Below, piece after piece: positions 56,062 through 64,000 of a stretch of DNA of 64,000 bases. The notes under the pieces are model-generated. The model searched no databases, was not told the origin of the DNA, and saw only the letters and a list, made by a program, of their open reading frames with translations. The position numbers and the translations under genes were made by a program. Each line of letters opens with the position of its first letter. Position 1 is the stretch's first letter. Origin of the DNA: Agrobacterium tumefaciens (GTDB taxonomy: Bacteria > Pseudomonadota > Alphaproteobacteria > Rhizobiales > Rhizobiaceae); the NCBI GenBank assembly GCA_017744915.1, contig JAGIAH010000004.1, forward strand, positions 372,001 through 436,000, written 5' to 3'.

Positions 56062-57189
56062 ATGGACGTTCGCGCCGCTGTTGCCATTCAGGCAGGAAAA
56101 CCGCTTGAGGTCATGACCGTTCAGCTTGAAGGTCCCCGCGCCGGTGAAGTGCTGATCGAAGTCAAGGCCACCGGCATCTGCCACACCGACGATTTCACCC
56201 TCTCGGGTGCCGATCCGGAAGGTCTGTTTCCGGCGATCCTCGGCCATGAGGGCGCGGGCATCGTCGTTGATGTCGGACCCGGTGTCACCTCGGTCAAGAA
56301 GGGTGACCACGTCATTCCGCTCTATACGCCGGAATGCCGCGAGTGCTACTCCTGCACCTCGCGCAAGACCAATCTCTGCACCTCGATCCGCGCCACGCAG
56401 GGCCAGGGCGTGATGCCTGATGGCACCTCGCGCTTCTCCATCGGCAAGGACAAGATTCACCACTATATGGGCTGCTCGACCTTCTCGAACTTCACTGTTC
56501 TGCCGGAGATCGCGCTCGCCAAGATCAATCCGGACGCGCCCTTCGACAAGGTCTGCTACATCGGCTGCGGCGTGACGACGGGCATAGGTGCGGTCATCAA
56601 CACCGCCAAGGTGGAGATCGGTTCCACGGCAATCGTCTTCGGTCTCGGCGGTATCGGCCTCAACGTGCTGCAGGGCCTGCGCCTTGCCGGTGCCGACATG
56701 ATCATCGGCGTCGATATCAACCCGGACCGCAAGGCCTGGGGCGAAAAATTCGGCATGACCCATTTCGTCAATCCGAAGGAGGTCGGCGACGACATCGTGC
56801 CCTATCTCGTCAACATGACGAAGCGTAACGGCGACCTGATCGGCGGCGCGGACTACACGTTCGATTGCACCGGCAATACCAAGGTCATGCGCCAGGCGCT
56901 GGAAGCCTCGCATCGCGGCTGGGGTAAATCGGTCATCATCGGCGTTGCTGGTGCCGGTCAGGAAATCTCCACCCGTCCGTTCCAGCTGGTCACCGGCCGC
57001 AACTGGATGGGCACCGCCTTCGGCGGCGCGCGCGGCCGCACGGATGTGCCGAAGATCGTCGACTGGTACATGGAAGGCAAGATCCAGATCGACCCGATGA
57101 TCACCCACACCATGCCGCTTGAAGACATCAACAAGGGCTTTGAGCTGATGCACAAGGGTGAATCGATCCGCGGCGTCGTTGTTTATTGA
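56062..57189 (+). CDS. frmA: Glutathione-dependent formaldehyde dehydrogenase (class III ADH)
   Basis: A 375-residue zinc alcohol dehydrogenase that oxidises S-hydroxymethylglutathione. It has [12 protein letters not shown] (catalytic-zinc site), the structural-zinc cysteines in [17 protein letters not shown] and an NAD-binding [10 protein letters not shown] loop. Residues such as [11 protein letters not shown] (catalytic Cys) and the class [14 protein letters not shown] region set it apart from ethanol-type ADHs. GAGGAG precedes ATG 56062. In rhizobia it handles formaldehyde from methylated compounds, such as those oxidised by the dimethylglycine enzyme at 14147. Confidence 0.95.
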   Translation: MDVRAAVAIQAGKPLEVMTVQLEGPRAGEVLIEVKATGICHTDDFTLSGADPEGLFPAILGHEGAGIVVDVGPGVTSVKKGDHVIPLYTPECRECYSCTSRKTNLCTSIRATQGQGVMPDGTSRFSIGKDKIHHYMGCSTFSNFTVLPEIALAKINPDAPFDKVCYIGCGVTTGIGAVINTAKVEIGSTAIVFGLGGIGLNVLQGLRLAGADMIIGVDINPDRKAWGEKFGMTHFVNPKEVGDDIVPYLVNMTKRNGDLIGGADYTFDCTGNTKVMRQALEASHRGWGKSVIIGVAGAGQEISTRPFQLVTGRNWMGTAFGGARGRTDVPKIVDWYMEGKIQIDPMITHTMPLEDINKGFELMHKGESIRGVVVY

Positions 57190-57304
57190 TCGATGAAGAT
57201 GAAGACGGGTGCGCATTCTCGCGCGCCCGTCCATTCATGCAAATGTGATCGCCGCCAGCCCCTTGCAGCCATTGCGATTAACGGGACAGTAAATCTATCC
57301 TCGT

Positions 57305-58216
57305 ATGCCAATACTGCGCGGCGGAGTTGAAAATCTCTCCCCGGCCGGAGCAAGGCCAGACAGCGGAGAGCGACCCCTGAAAATCGTACTGATCGACAAC
57401 GGAAACCGCGCCGCCGCCGTTGGCCTTCTGGCGAAAGGTTTTCCGGAAAAAAGCGAGGCCTTCTGGGCGCGCGGCCTGTCGCTCATCAGCGAACATCACG
57501 AACGGCGCGAACTCGGCCCGATCGGCCAATTGCTGATGAAGGGCGACAATGCCGCAGGTGTCCTGCTGACGATCAGAAGCCGCCTGCCCGATACCGGCCA
57601 GGTTATCGTCAATCTTTCAAGCTGGTATGTCGAGCCGTCCTGCCGCTGGTTCGCGCCGCGCATGCTGCAAATGGCGTCATCTGACGAAAACGAACTCTTC
57701 ACCGATCTCACGCCCTCCGCCGAAGCCTGCAAGCTGAACGAGCGGCTGGGGTTTCACACGGTGACGGATTGCACATTGTTTTATCCCCTGCCGCTGGCGG
57801 CATTTCGCCCCGCAGGCGCGCGGCTTCGTCCGCTGACGCAGACAATGGCGGAAACCCTGTCTTCTGAAACACGCGACATGCTGGAAGACCACGCCCGTCT
57901 CGGCTGCATCGTGGCCATCATGGAGGCGGAAGGGCGACGCCACCCGCTGGTATTCCTGAAAACCACAACCAGGAAACTGCCCTCCGCCCGCCTGATCTAT
58001 TGCGAGGACCGGCAGATTGCGCAAAGGCACCTGCCTGCCATTGCCCGCCACCTGCTTGGCAAAGGCCGACTTGCCCTGACAATCTCGGCTTGCGAAAAAG
58101 ACCGGCATGCTGGCGGCTTTGCCGCACATAAATTCGCACCAATACAAGTAAAAGGCGCATGGAACCCACGGTTTATTAACGAAACTTACTCAGAGTTGGT
58201 GTTATTGCCACCCTAG
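57305..58216 (+). CDS. Hypothetical GNAT-like protein, 303 aa
   Basis: A 303-residue protein that begins the small-molecule gene set. Residues ~26-150 look like a GNAT acyltransferase (VLIDNGNRAAAVGLL, then a strand-turn segment VNLSSWYVEPSCRWFAPRML and a NERLGFHTVTDCTLFYPL end typical of an acetyl-CoA fold). The second half is not recognised. The gene lies 106 bp before the carrier-protein gene, on the same strand, and could transfer the carrier-bound product, but that is an inference from position. Confidence 0.6.
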   Translation: MPILRGGVENLSPAGARPDSGERPLKIVLIDNGNRAAAVGLLAKGFPEKSEAFWARGLSLISEHHERRELGPIGQLLMKGDNAAGVLLTIRSRLPDTGQVIVNLSSWYVEPSCRWFAPRMLQMASSDENELFTDLTPSAEACKLNERLGFHTVTDCTLFYPLPLAAFRPAGARLRPLTQTMAETLSSETRDMLEDHARLGCIVAIMEAEGRRHPLVFLKTTTRKLPSARLIYCEDRQIAQRHLPAIARHLLGKGRLALTISACEKDRHAGGFAAHKFAPIQVKGAWNPRFINETYSELVLLPP

Positions 58217-58322
58217 GTATTCTAGTGAATCCTGCGCGACCCGATGGAATCCTGGCCTTTACAGGCGAAACGGCATTCCGGGGCGGGTCCGAGCGGATCA
58301 AACGGGAAATTGGAGAACAAGC

Positions 58323-58586
58323 ATGCTCGTAGCGAAAGAAAATGAAATCGACATTGCCGACACCATTTATTCCTACCTTGCCGACCGTTTTCCCGCCTAC
58401 GCGCCCTTCTCCGCCGATACCGAGCTTCTCGAAGGAGGCGTGATCGATTCGCTCGGTTTTCTGGAGCTGATGGTCTTTCTCGGCGAAAGTTTCGGCATCA
58501 TTCTGAATGACGAGCATTTCACGCCGGACAATCTCGGTACACCCGCCGATCTCGTCACCTTCGTTCTCAGGGAACGGAGGAGATGA
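58323..58586 (+). CDS. Acyl/peptidyl carrier protein
   Basis: An 87-residue phosphopantetheine carrier. The attachment site is Ser43 in GGVIDSLGFLEL. Residues 8-85 fit the four-helix ACP fold, with an acidic second helix and a short C-terminal basic tail. GGAGAAC precedes the ATG, and its stop overlaps the ligase start (ATGA), so it is made in step with the adenylating enzyme. It is not the housekeeping fatty-acid ACP. Confidence 0.93.
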   Translation: MLVAKENEIDIADTIYSYLADRFPAYAPFSADTELLEGGVIDSLGFLELMVFLGESFGIILNDEHFTPDNLGTPADLVTFVLRERRR

Positions 58587-60115
58587 CACCCCATTTCCTG
58601 CTGCACCATCTTCTCACCGCACGGGCGGCAAGCGAGGATCAGGCGCTTGTTCACAAGGAACAAACGCTGAATTATCGCGAATTCGCGGAGGCGGCGGCAC
58701 GTTGTGCGGCGGCATTGCAGGAAGCGGGCGTTGAACGCGGCGACCGCATCGTCATCTACCTGCCGCGCGGCATCGAAGAATGCTGGTCGATCTTTGGCGT
58801 GAGCATGGCATCCGGCGTTTTTGTGCCCGTCAATGCGCTGCTGAAGGCGCAGCAGATCCGCCATATCGTCAGCGATTGCGGCGCAAGGATCGTCATCAGC
58901 AACGCGGCGATGATGGGTGAACTGAAGGCGGCGCTGGGTGACCTTCCCGATGTCACTATCCTGCTCGCGGAAGAGATCGCGGCACGCAAAAGCCCGTCTG
59001 CCAGCCCTTCGGCGGCAATCGGCGAGGACCTTGCCGCCATACTTTATACGTCCGGCTCCACCGGTTCGCCCAAGGGTGTGATGCTGTCGCATCGCAATCT
59101 TCTGGCCGGCGCGCGCATCGTGCGCACCTATCTCGATATTACCGGCAAGGACCGCATTCTCTCCCTCCTGCCCTTCAGCTTCGATTATGGCCTCAACCAG
59201 CTGCTGACGGCGGTGGAACAGGGCGCGACCACGATCATTTCCACCTTCCGGCTGGGCGACGAGATCGTCCGCGATCTGCGTGACCACGCAGTGACCGGTC
59301 TTGCCGGTGTGCCGACGATCTGGGCGATCCTGACGCGGGCGGCCCCTTTGCTTGCGAAAACGCCGTTGCCGCATCTGCGCTACATCACCAATTCCGGCGG
59401 GCGTGTGCCGCAGGAAACCGTAAAGGCGCTGCGCGAAAAGCTGCCGGATACGAAAATCTACCTGATGTACGGCCTCACCGAAGCCTTCCGCTCCACCTTC
59501 CTGCCGCCGGATGAAATCGACCGCCGCCCGACCTCCATTGGCAAGGCCATTCCCGAATGTGAGATATTCATCGTCACCGATAAGGGACAAAGGGCAAAAC
59601 CGGGCGAACCCGGCATTCTCGTGCATCGCGGCCCAACCGTTTCGCTCGGTTACTGGAACCGCCCGGAAGACACGGCAAAGGTGCTGCGCCCGCACCCCTT
59701 CATTCCGGCGACGCTCGGCGGCGAGACGGTGTGTTATTCCGGCGATCTGGCCGTGGAGGATGAAGACGGTTTCTTCAGCTTCGTTGCCCGCAACGATGCC
59801 ATGATCAAATCCTCCGGCTATCGCATCAGCCCCACCGAGGTGGAGGAAAGCCTGATGTCGACGGGGCTTTTCCGTGAGGTTGCCGTCATCGGCCTGCCCG
59901 ACCCCTTTGCCGGTGAAAAGGTGCATGCCGTGGCAACCGCGGCCAATGAGAATATCGATGTGTCGGCAGCGCTGAAAAAGGCCGCCGAAATGCTCGCCCC
60001 CTTCATGATCCCGCGCGCCATCGAACTGGTGGAACGACTGCCGGTAACGGCCAATGGCAAGGTGGACTACCGCGCGCTGGTGCGCGAACGGACGGACAAT
60101 GGCGCCCACGGATAA
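58583..60115 (+). CDS. AMP-dependent adenylating enzyme loading the carrier protein
   Basis: A 510-residue ANL-family enzyme. Core motifs are present: LYTSGSTGSPKGVMLSHRN (A3), MYGLTEA (A5), YSGDLAVEDEDGFF (A7), RNDAMIKSSGYRISPTEVEE (A8) and ANGKVDYRAL (A10, catalytic Lys). The A4 region reads LPFSFDYGL with Asp201 at the place that binds the amino group in amino-acid adenylating domains, so an alpha-amino acid is a likely substrate. The overlap with the carrier gene suggests it charges that protein. Confidence 0.9.
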   Translation: MTPHFLLHHLLTARAASEDQALVHKEQTLNYREFAEAAARCAAALQEAGVERGDRIVIYLPRGIEECWSIFGVSMASGVFVPVNALLKAQQIRHIVSDCGARIVISNAAMMGELKAALGDLPDVTILLAEEIAARKSPSASPSAAIGEDLAAILYTSGSTGSPKGVMLSHRNLLAGARIVRTYLDITGKDRILSLLPFSFDYGLNQLLTAVEQGATTIISTFRLGDEIVRDLRDHAVTGLAGVPTIWAILTRAAPLLAKTPLPHLRYITNSGGRVPQETVKALREKLPDTKIYLMYGLTEAFRSTFLPPDEIDRRPTSIGKAIPECEIFIVTDKGQRAKPGEPGILVHRGPTVSLGYWNRPEDTAKVLRPHPFIPATLGGETVCYSGDLAVEDEDGFFSFVARNDAMIKSSGYRISPTEVEESLMSTGLFREVAVIGLPDPFAGEKVHAVATAANENIDVSAALKKAAEMLAPFMIPRAIELVERLPVTANGKVDYRALVRERTDNGAHG

Positions 60116-61376
60116 ATCCCAGAACCACGGCCCGACCCTTGCGGCCGGGTTATTCGACATTCGCGAAAACGATCTGATGATCGGCGGACTTGCGGTTGGC
60201 GATATCATCGCCGAGACGGAAACGCCGTGCTTTGTCTATGACGCAAGCGCCATGCGCCGGGCCTACCGCGATCTCGAAACGGCGCTCGCAGGCTTTGCCG
60301 ATATCTATTATTCGGTGAAAGCCAATCCCCTGCCCGCCATCATCGCGCTGTTCCGGCAGGAAGGTGCGGGCGCTGAAATCGCCTCCGTTGGCGAATATCG
60401 CGCTGCCGTGAAGGCCGGTGTCGCGCCGGAAAACATCATCTTCGCCGGCCCCGGCAAGGGCATGGCCGAATTGCGCGAGGTCATCGAGGGCGGTATCGGC
60501 GAAATCCACATCGAGAGCGCCGAGGAAATCGCCCGCATCGAGGCAATCGGCAAGCCGGTGAAGGCGTCGATCCGCATCAACCCGGTGCCGGATGCGCAGG
60601 CGGGCGCCATGCGCATGGGCGGCAAGGCCACGGCCTTCGGTTTTGATGAAGAAGAGCTGGAAAACGTCCTGAAGATCTTTGCGGACATTCGGCATATCGA
60701 TCTCGTCGGTATCCATATTTACGGCGGCACGCAGATCCTCGATGCCGACATGCTTGTCTCCCAATGGCGACACGCCATCGCCCTTGCCGCGCGCATGGCG
60801 GACATGCTCGGCAAGCCGCTCGAAACCATCGATCTCGGCGGCGGCCTTGGCATCCCCTATTTCGCCGGGGAAACCCCGCTCGATCTCGCGAAGGTGGCCG
60901 CCGCCATTCCCGATCTCAAGGCGCTTCTTAAAGAGCACCCGCTGATCGCCGATGCCCATGTCATCGTCGAACCCGGCCGCTTCCTTGCCGGTCCCGGAGG
61001 TCTCTATGTGGCGGAAGTCAATTCGGTGAAGACATCACGCGGCACCACCTTCGTGGTGACGGATGGCGGCATGCACCATCACCTCGCCGCCTCCGGCAAT
61101 CTCGGCCAGATCGTCAAACGCAACTACCCCATCGTCGCACCGGCCATGATGCAGGCGGCGCATGAGGAGACGGCCACCATCGTCGGCCCGCTCTGCACGC
61201 CGCTCGACACGCTGGCCCGCAATGCGGCCCTGCCGAAGCTGAAGGCCGGGGATCTCCTCGCCATCCTGCAATCAGGGGCTTATGGCGCGACCGCCAGCCC
61301 TGCGGGTTTTCTCAGCCATGCGGCCGCGAAGGAAGTGCTGGTGGAGGGTGGTGTGTTCGCGGTGATCGGGCGCTGA
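60099..61376 (+). CDS. PLP-dependent decarboxylase (alanine-racemase fold type III)
   Basis: A 425-residue enzyme; ATG 60099 overlaps the ligase by 17 bp, so a longer frame from 60054 is rejected. Lys74 in YYSVKANP forms the PLP Schiff base, and Cys366 in GPLCTPLD matches the catalytic Cys of diaminopimelate/ornithine decarboxylases. EPGRFLAGPGGLY binds the PLP phosphate region. The family includes BtrK, which decarboxylates a carrier-bound amino acid. The substrate here is unknown. Confidence 0.9.
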   Translation: MAPTDKSQNHGPTLAAGLFDIRENDLMIGGLAVGDIIAETETPCFVYDASAMRRAYRDLETALAGFADIYYSVKANPLPAIIALFRQEGAGAEIASVGEYRAAVKAGVAPENIIFAGPGKGMAELREVIEGGIGEIHIESAEEIARIEAIGKPVKASIRINPVPDAQAGAMRMGGKATAFGFDEEELENVLKIFADIRHIDLVGIHIYGGTQILDADMLVSQWRHAIALAARMADMLGKPLETIDLGGGLGIPYFAGETPLDLAKVAAAIPDLKALLKEHPLIADAHVIVEPGRFLAGPGGLYVAEVNSVKTSRGTTFVVTDGGMHHHLAASGNLGQIVKRNYPIVAPAMMQAAHEETATIVGPLCTPLDTLARNAALPKLKAGDLLAILQSGAYGATASPAGFLSHAAAKEVLVEGGVFAVIGR

Positions 61377-61441
61377 CCACATTCCAATAGCGAAAAACCG
61401 GGCCGTTTTTCCGCAGGCATATTCGCGATATTTCAGCCTTC

Positions 61442-61500
61442 AGTCATACCGGCCTTGAGCAGGTATCCAGTCAGCCCAGGTCTTTGGGCTGAAAGGACGG
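61442..61500. repeat. Dispersed hairpin repeat, shortened copy 3
   Basis: TCAGCCCAGGTCTTTGGGCTGA hairpin plus CCGGCCTTGAGCAGGTATCC, related to 40576-40687 and 48917-49029 but lacking the closing arm. Confidence 0.6.
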
Positions 61501-61577
61501 AAGCGAGATGGACAGAAATTTAAACGGGACGACAATGGACTGGTTCCGGGAATGAAGAATCGGGCTGATATCTTCGC

Positions 61578-62735
61578 TCACCCTCGCAGCAACCTGTCCC
61601 CCACCGCGAATTTCGATTTCAACAGACACTCGTCATATTCCGCCTCGGCAACGGAATCGAACACGATACCGCCGCCGACATTGAAGACCGCACGGCCGTC
61701 ATCGAACAGCGTCATCGTGCGGATCGCCACCGAAAAGCGCATGTCGCCGCCCGGAGATATGAAGCCGATCGCGCCGCAATAGGCGTTTCGCGACGACGCT
61801 TCCAGCTCACGCAGGATTTTCATCGCCCACATTTTTGGCGCGCCGGTGACCGAGCCACAGGGAAACAGCGCCGCAAAAATGTCCTCCACGGTCACCTCGG
61901 GCAGAAGCTTCGCCCTGACATGGCTGACCATCTGGTGCACGGTGGGATAAGTCTCGATATCGAACAAACGCGGCACATCGAGGCTGCCGACTTCGGTGAT
62001 GCGGGAAATATCGTTGCGCAGCAGATCAACGATCATGCGGTTTTCGGCAAGCGTCTTTTCGTCCGCAAGCATCGCCGCGATGATTGCCCGGTCCTCTTCC
62101 GCATCCGCCCCGCGCGGCGTCGTTCCCTTCATCGGATGAGTTTCGATGAAACCCTCGCCATCGACCGAGAAAAACAGTTCCGGCGAACGTGACAGGATGA
62201 CCGGGCCGCCAAGATCAACAAGCGCGCCGTATTTCACCGGCTGCCGTTCGATCAGCGACCAGAAGGCGGTGAGCGGATCGCCATTCCAGCGGGCATGAAC
62301 GGGCATGGTCAGATTGCCCTGGTAACAATCACCCCGGCGCAGATGGTCGTGCAGCTTCTCGAAACGCTGCTTATATTCGGGAAGCGTCCATGCCGCCACC
62401 GGATCGGTCAGAAACGCGTCCGCATCCGGCACCTCGTCAGGCCGCGCAAAGCGGCCTTCATCCGGCTGCGGGCCGGAGAAGACGCCGAAGTTCAGAAACG
62501 GCACGTTGCGGGGCTCGGCCGCAAAGGGCGCAAGCTTCGGCTCGAACAGGAAACCGGCCTCGTAGGACATATAGCCGGCGAGATATTTTCCCGCGCGCCG
62601 CAACTCTTCCATGCGTTGAAGCGCGGCAAAAAAAGCCTCCGGCTCGTCCGCGACGATGATCTCTTCCGGCTCGGTGAAGGCTGTCACCGTGCCGGTCGTA
62701 TCATCCCGGAAAAGAACGTAAGGCGCATGTGCCAA
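61578..62735 (-). CDS. pabB: Aminodeoxychorismate synthase component I
   Basis: A 385-residue chorismate-using enzyme for para-aminobenzoate (folate) synthesis. Family motifs are visible: SPELFF, HPMKGTTPRG, LAENRMIVDLLRNDIS, VTGAPKMWAM and GAIGFISPGGDMRFSVAIRT. The start is a TTG at 62735. It ends near the decarboxylase gene and is not obviously part of that operon. Anthranilate synthase is excluded because residues of the PIKGT-type motif follow the PabB pattern. Confidence 0.92.
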   Translation of the reverse strand: MAHAPYVLFRDDTTGTVTAFTEPEEIIVADEPEAFFAALQRMEELRRAGKYLAGYMSYEAGFLFEPKLAPFAAEPRNVPFLNFGVFSGPQPDEGRFARPDEVPDADAFLTDPVAAWTLPEYKQRFEKLHDHLRRGDCYQGNLTMPVHARWNGDPLTAFWSLIERQPVKYGALVDLGGPVILSRSPELFFSVDGEGFIETHPMKGTTPRGADAEEDRAIIAAMLADEKTLAENRMIVDLLRNDISRITEVGSLDVPRLFDIETYPTVHQMVSHVRAKLLPEVTVEDIFAALFPCGSVTGAPKMWAMKILRELEASSRNAYCGAIGFISPGGDMRFSVAIRTMTLFDDGRAVFNVGGGIVFDSVAEAEYDECLLKSKFAVGDRLLRG

Positions 62736-62793
62736 GGAAAAAATCCGTAGTGGGTAAGTTCGGGATTTCAGAGTGGCGGAGAGACCTTTCCGT

Positions 62794-62879
62794 CGTCATC
62801 TTCGGGCCTGTCCCGAGGATCTGCCGCCCGTTGATTTCAGCTACCTCGGCAGATCCTCGGCACAAGGCCGAGGATAACG
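62794..62879. repeat. Imperfect 33-bp inverted repeat
   Basis: Arms 62794-62826 and 62847-62879 share CGTCATCTTCGGGCCTGTCC-like ends with a few mismatches. It is the second, degraded member of the family at 34542-34629. Confidence 0.75.
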
Positions 62880-62906
62880 TCGAGTGTGTAGAGACGTCGC
62901 GACCCA

Positions 62907-64000
62907 TTAAACCGGGTCTATGTCGCCCCGCGCCCACATTTCGATGGTTTCCGCATAAAAATCGGCGAAACGGCCTTCCTCGATCGACTTGCGGATACCC
63001 TGCATCAGCTCCTGATAATAGGCAAGATTGTGCCAGGAGAGCAGCATGCCGCCCAGCGCCTCGTTGGCGCGGGTGAGATGGTGCAGATAGGCGCGGGAAT
63101 AATCGCGCGAGGCCGGGCAGTTGGACTGCTCGTCGAGCGGGCGCATATCCTCGGCATGGCGGGCATTGCGGATATTCACCTTGCCGCGGCGGGTAAAGGC
63201 CAGCCCATGGCGACCGGAACGGGTCGGCATCACGCAGTCGAACATGTCGATGCCACGCGCCACCGATTTCAGGATGTCATCAGGCGTGCCGACGCCCATC
63301 AGGTAACGCGGCTTTTCGGTTGGCAGCACCGGCAGGGTGATGTCGAGCATGCCGAGCATCACATCCTGCGGCTCACCAACGGCAAGACCACCGACCGCAT
63401 AACCCTTGAGATCAAGCTGCTTCAGCCCTTCGGCGGAACGGATGCGCAGGTCCGGCTGGTCGCCGCCCTGCACGATGCCGAACATGGCCTTGCCGGGCTG
63501 TTCACCAAAGGCGACGCGGCAGCGTTCAGCCCAGCGCAGCGACATTTCCATCGCCCGTTCGATTTCCTTGGGCTCGGCCGGCAGCGCCACGCATTCGTCG
63601 AGCTGCATCTGGATGTCGGAATCGAGCATGCCCTGGATTTCGATCGAGCGTTCCGGCGACATGTGGTGCAGCGAACCGTCCACATGGCTCTTGAAGGTCA
63701 CGCCCTTCTCGTCGAGCTTGCGCAGGCCGGAGAGCGACATGACCTGAAAACCGCCGCTGTCGGTGAGGATCGGATGCGGCCAGCGGATCAGCTCATGCAG
63801 GCCGCCAAGGCGCGCAACACGCTCCGGGCCCGGCCGCAGCATCAGGTGATAGGTATTGCCGAGAATGATATCGGCGCCCAGTTCGCGCACCTGATCCAGA
63901 TACATGGCCTTGACGGTGCCGACGGTGCCAACCGGCATGAAGGCGGGCGTGCGGATGACGCCGCGCGGCATGGCGACCTCGCCAAGGCGCGCGCCGCCGC
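62907..64000 (-). CDS. tgt: Queuine tRNA-ribosyltransferase, cut at window edge
   Basis: The visible 363 codons cover almost the whole protein; the frame continues past the right edge before its start (reading [19 protein letters not shown]), so the N-terminus is missing. Motifs match Tgt: [37 protein letters not shown] (catalytic Asp) and [12 protein letters not shown]. It inserts preQ1 into position 34 of certain tRNAs. The C-terminal zinc-binding Cys/His stretch ([21 protein letters not shown]) is present. Confidence 0.95.
   Translation of the reverse strand, partial: GGARLGEVAMPRGVIRTPAFMPVGTVGTVKAMYLDQVRELGADIILGNTYHLMLRPGPERVARLGGLHELIRWPHPILTDSGGFQVMSLSGLRKLDEKGVTFKSHVDGSLHHMSPERSIEIQGMLDSDIQMQLDECVALPAEPKEIERAMEMSLRWAERCRVAFGEQPGKAMFGIVQGGDQPDLRIRSAEGLKQLDLKGYAVGGLAVGEPQDVMLGMLDITLPVLPTEKPRYLMGVGTPDDILKSVARGIDMFDCVMPTRSGRHGLAFTRRGKVNIRNARHAEDMRPLDEQSNCPASRDYSRAYLHHLTRANEALGGMLLSWHNLAYYQELMQGIRKSIEEGRFADFYAETIEMWARGDIDPV

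Noticed and set aside
54172..57234. A 1020-codon open frame on the minus strand.
   Set aside because: It lies across trmFO, the formaldehyde dehydrogenase and a palindromic repeat, has no ribosome binding site, and its translation shows the usual shadow composition.

Overview
The window is a high-GC alphaproteobacterial chromosome segment. Gene content and small-gene families point to the Agrobacterium tumefaciens complex (Rhizobiaceae): a large malic enzyme fused to a phosphotransacetylase-like domain, bluB behind a cobalamin riboswitch, DUF1127 arginine-rich microproteins, DUF2865, dimethylglycine dehydrogenase-like protein, an Mla-type lipid transporter, and RIME-like palindromic intergenic repeats. 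This assignment rests on recognised proteins, not on a database search.

Region 1 (1-~9130) is accessory DNA. A co-oriented row of small unknown genes (1580-2881) runs into a four-gene Tn7-like transposition module: a TnsA-like protein whose nuclease motif is altered, a DDE transposase TnsB, an AAA+ regulator TnsC and a 530-residue TniQ/TnsD-type target selector. The module stops about 200 bp before ordinary chromosomal genes, so the right end of the element should lie between 8935 and 9134. The left end is not in the window. No CRISPR array or cas gene is visible.

Region 2 (9183-20240) is core: an NAD-dependent epimerase, a ClpP paralogue, an ArsR/SRPBCC pair, a phospholipase D-like cardiolipin synthase, a two-receiver response regulator, a dimethylglycine dehydrogenase-like flavoprotein, a large MscS channel, a GlsB-type membrane protein and tRNA-Lys(CUU). 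Region 3 (20541-25058) sits directly behind tRNA-Lys. It looks AT-richer and holds two membrane acyltransferases, a secreted SGNH hydrolase and an O-antigen polymerase/ligase-like protein, so it is probably a transferable surface-polysaccharide cluster.

Region 4 (25296-52542) is mostly core: small stress-type genes including a 62-residue ORF behind a LexA-like box, a PACE efflux protein, an alpha/beta hydrolase, the Mla operon (permease, ATPase, MCE protein, lipoprotein), a dipeptide epimerase, an LpxH-like phosphoesterase, malic enzyme, DUF2865, bluB with riboswitch, a TolB-like propeller, a VOC protein, NAD synthetase, a sulfatase-fold phosphoglycerol transferase-like enzyme, DUF1003, SthA, trigger factor and tRNA-Leu(UAG).

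Region 5 (53183-64000) has two DUF1127 microprotein genes, trmFO, glutathione-dependent formaldehyde dehydrogenase, a compact operon of carrier protein + adenylating enzyme + PLP decarboxylase (preceded by a GNAT-like protein) that looks like a carrier-tethered amino-acid decarboxylation pathway, pabB, and tgt cut by the right edge. Several families of palindromic repeats are scattered between the genes.
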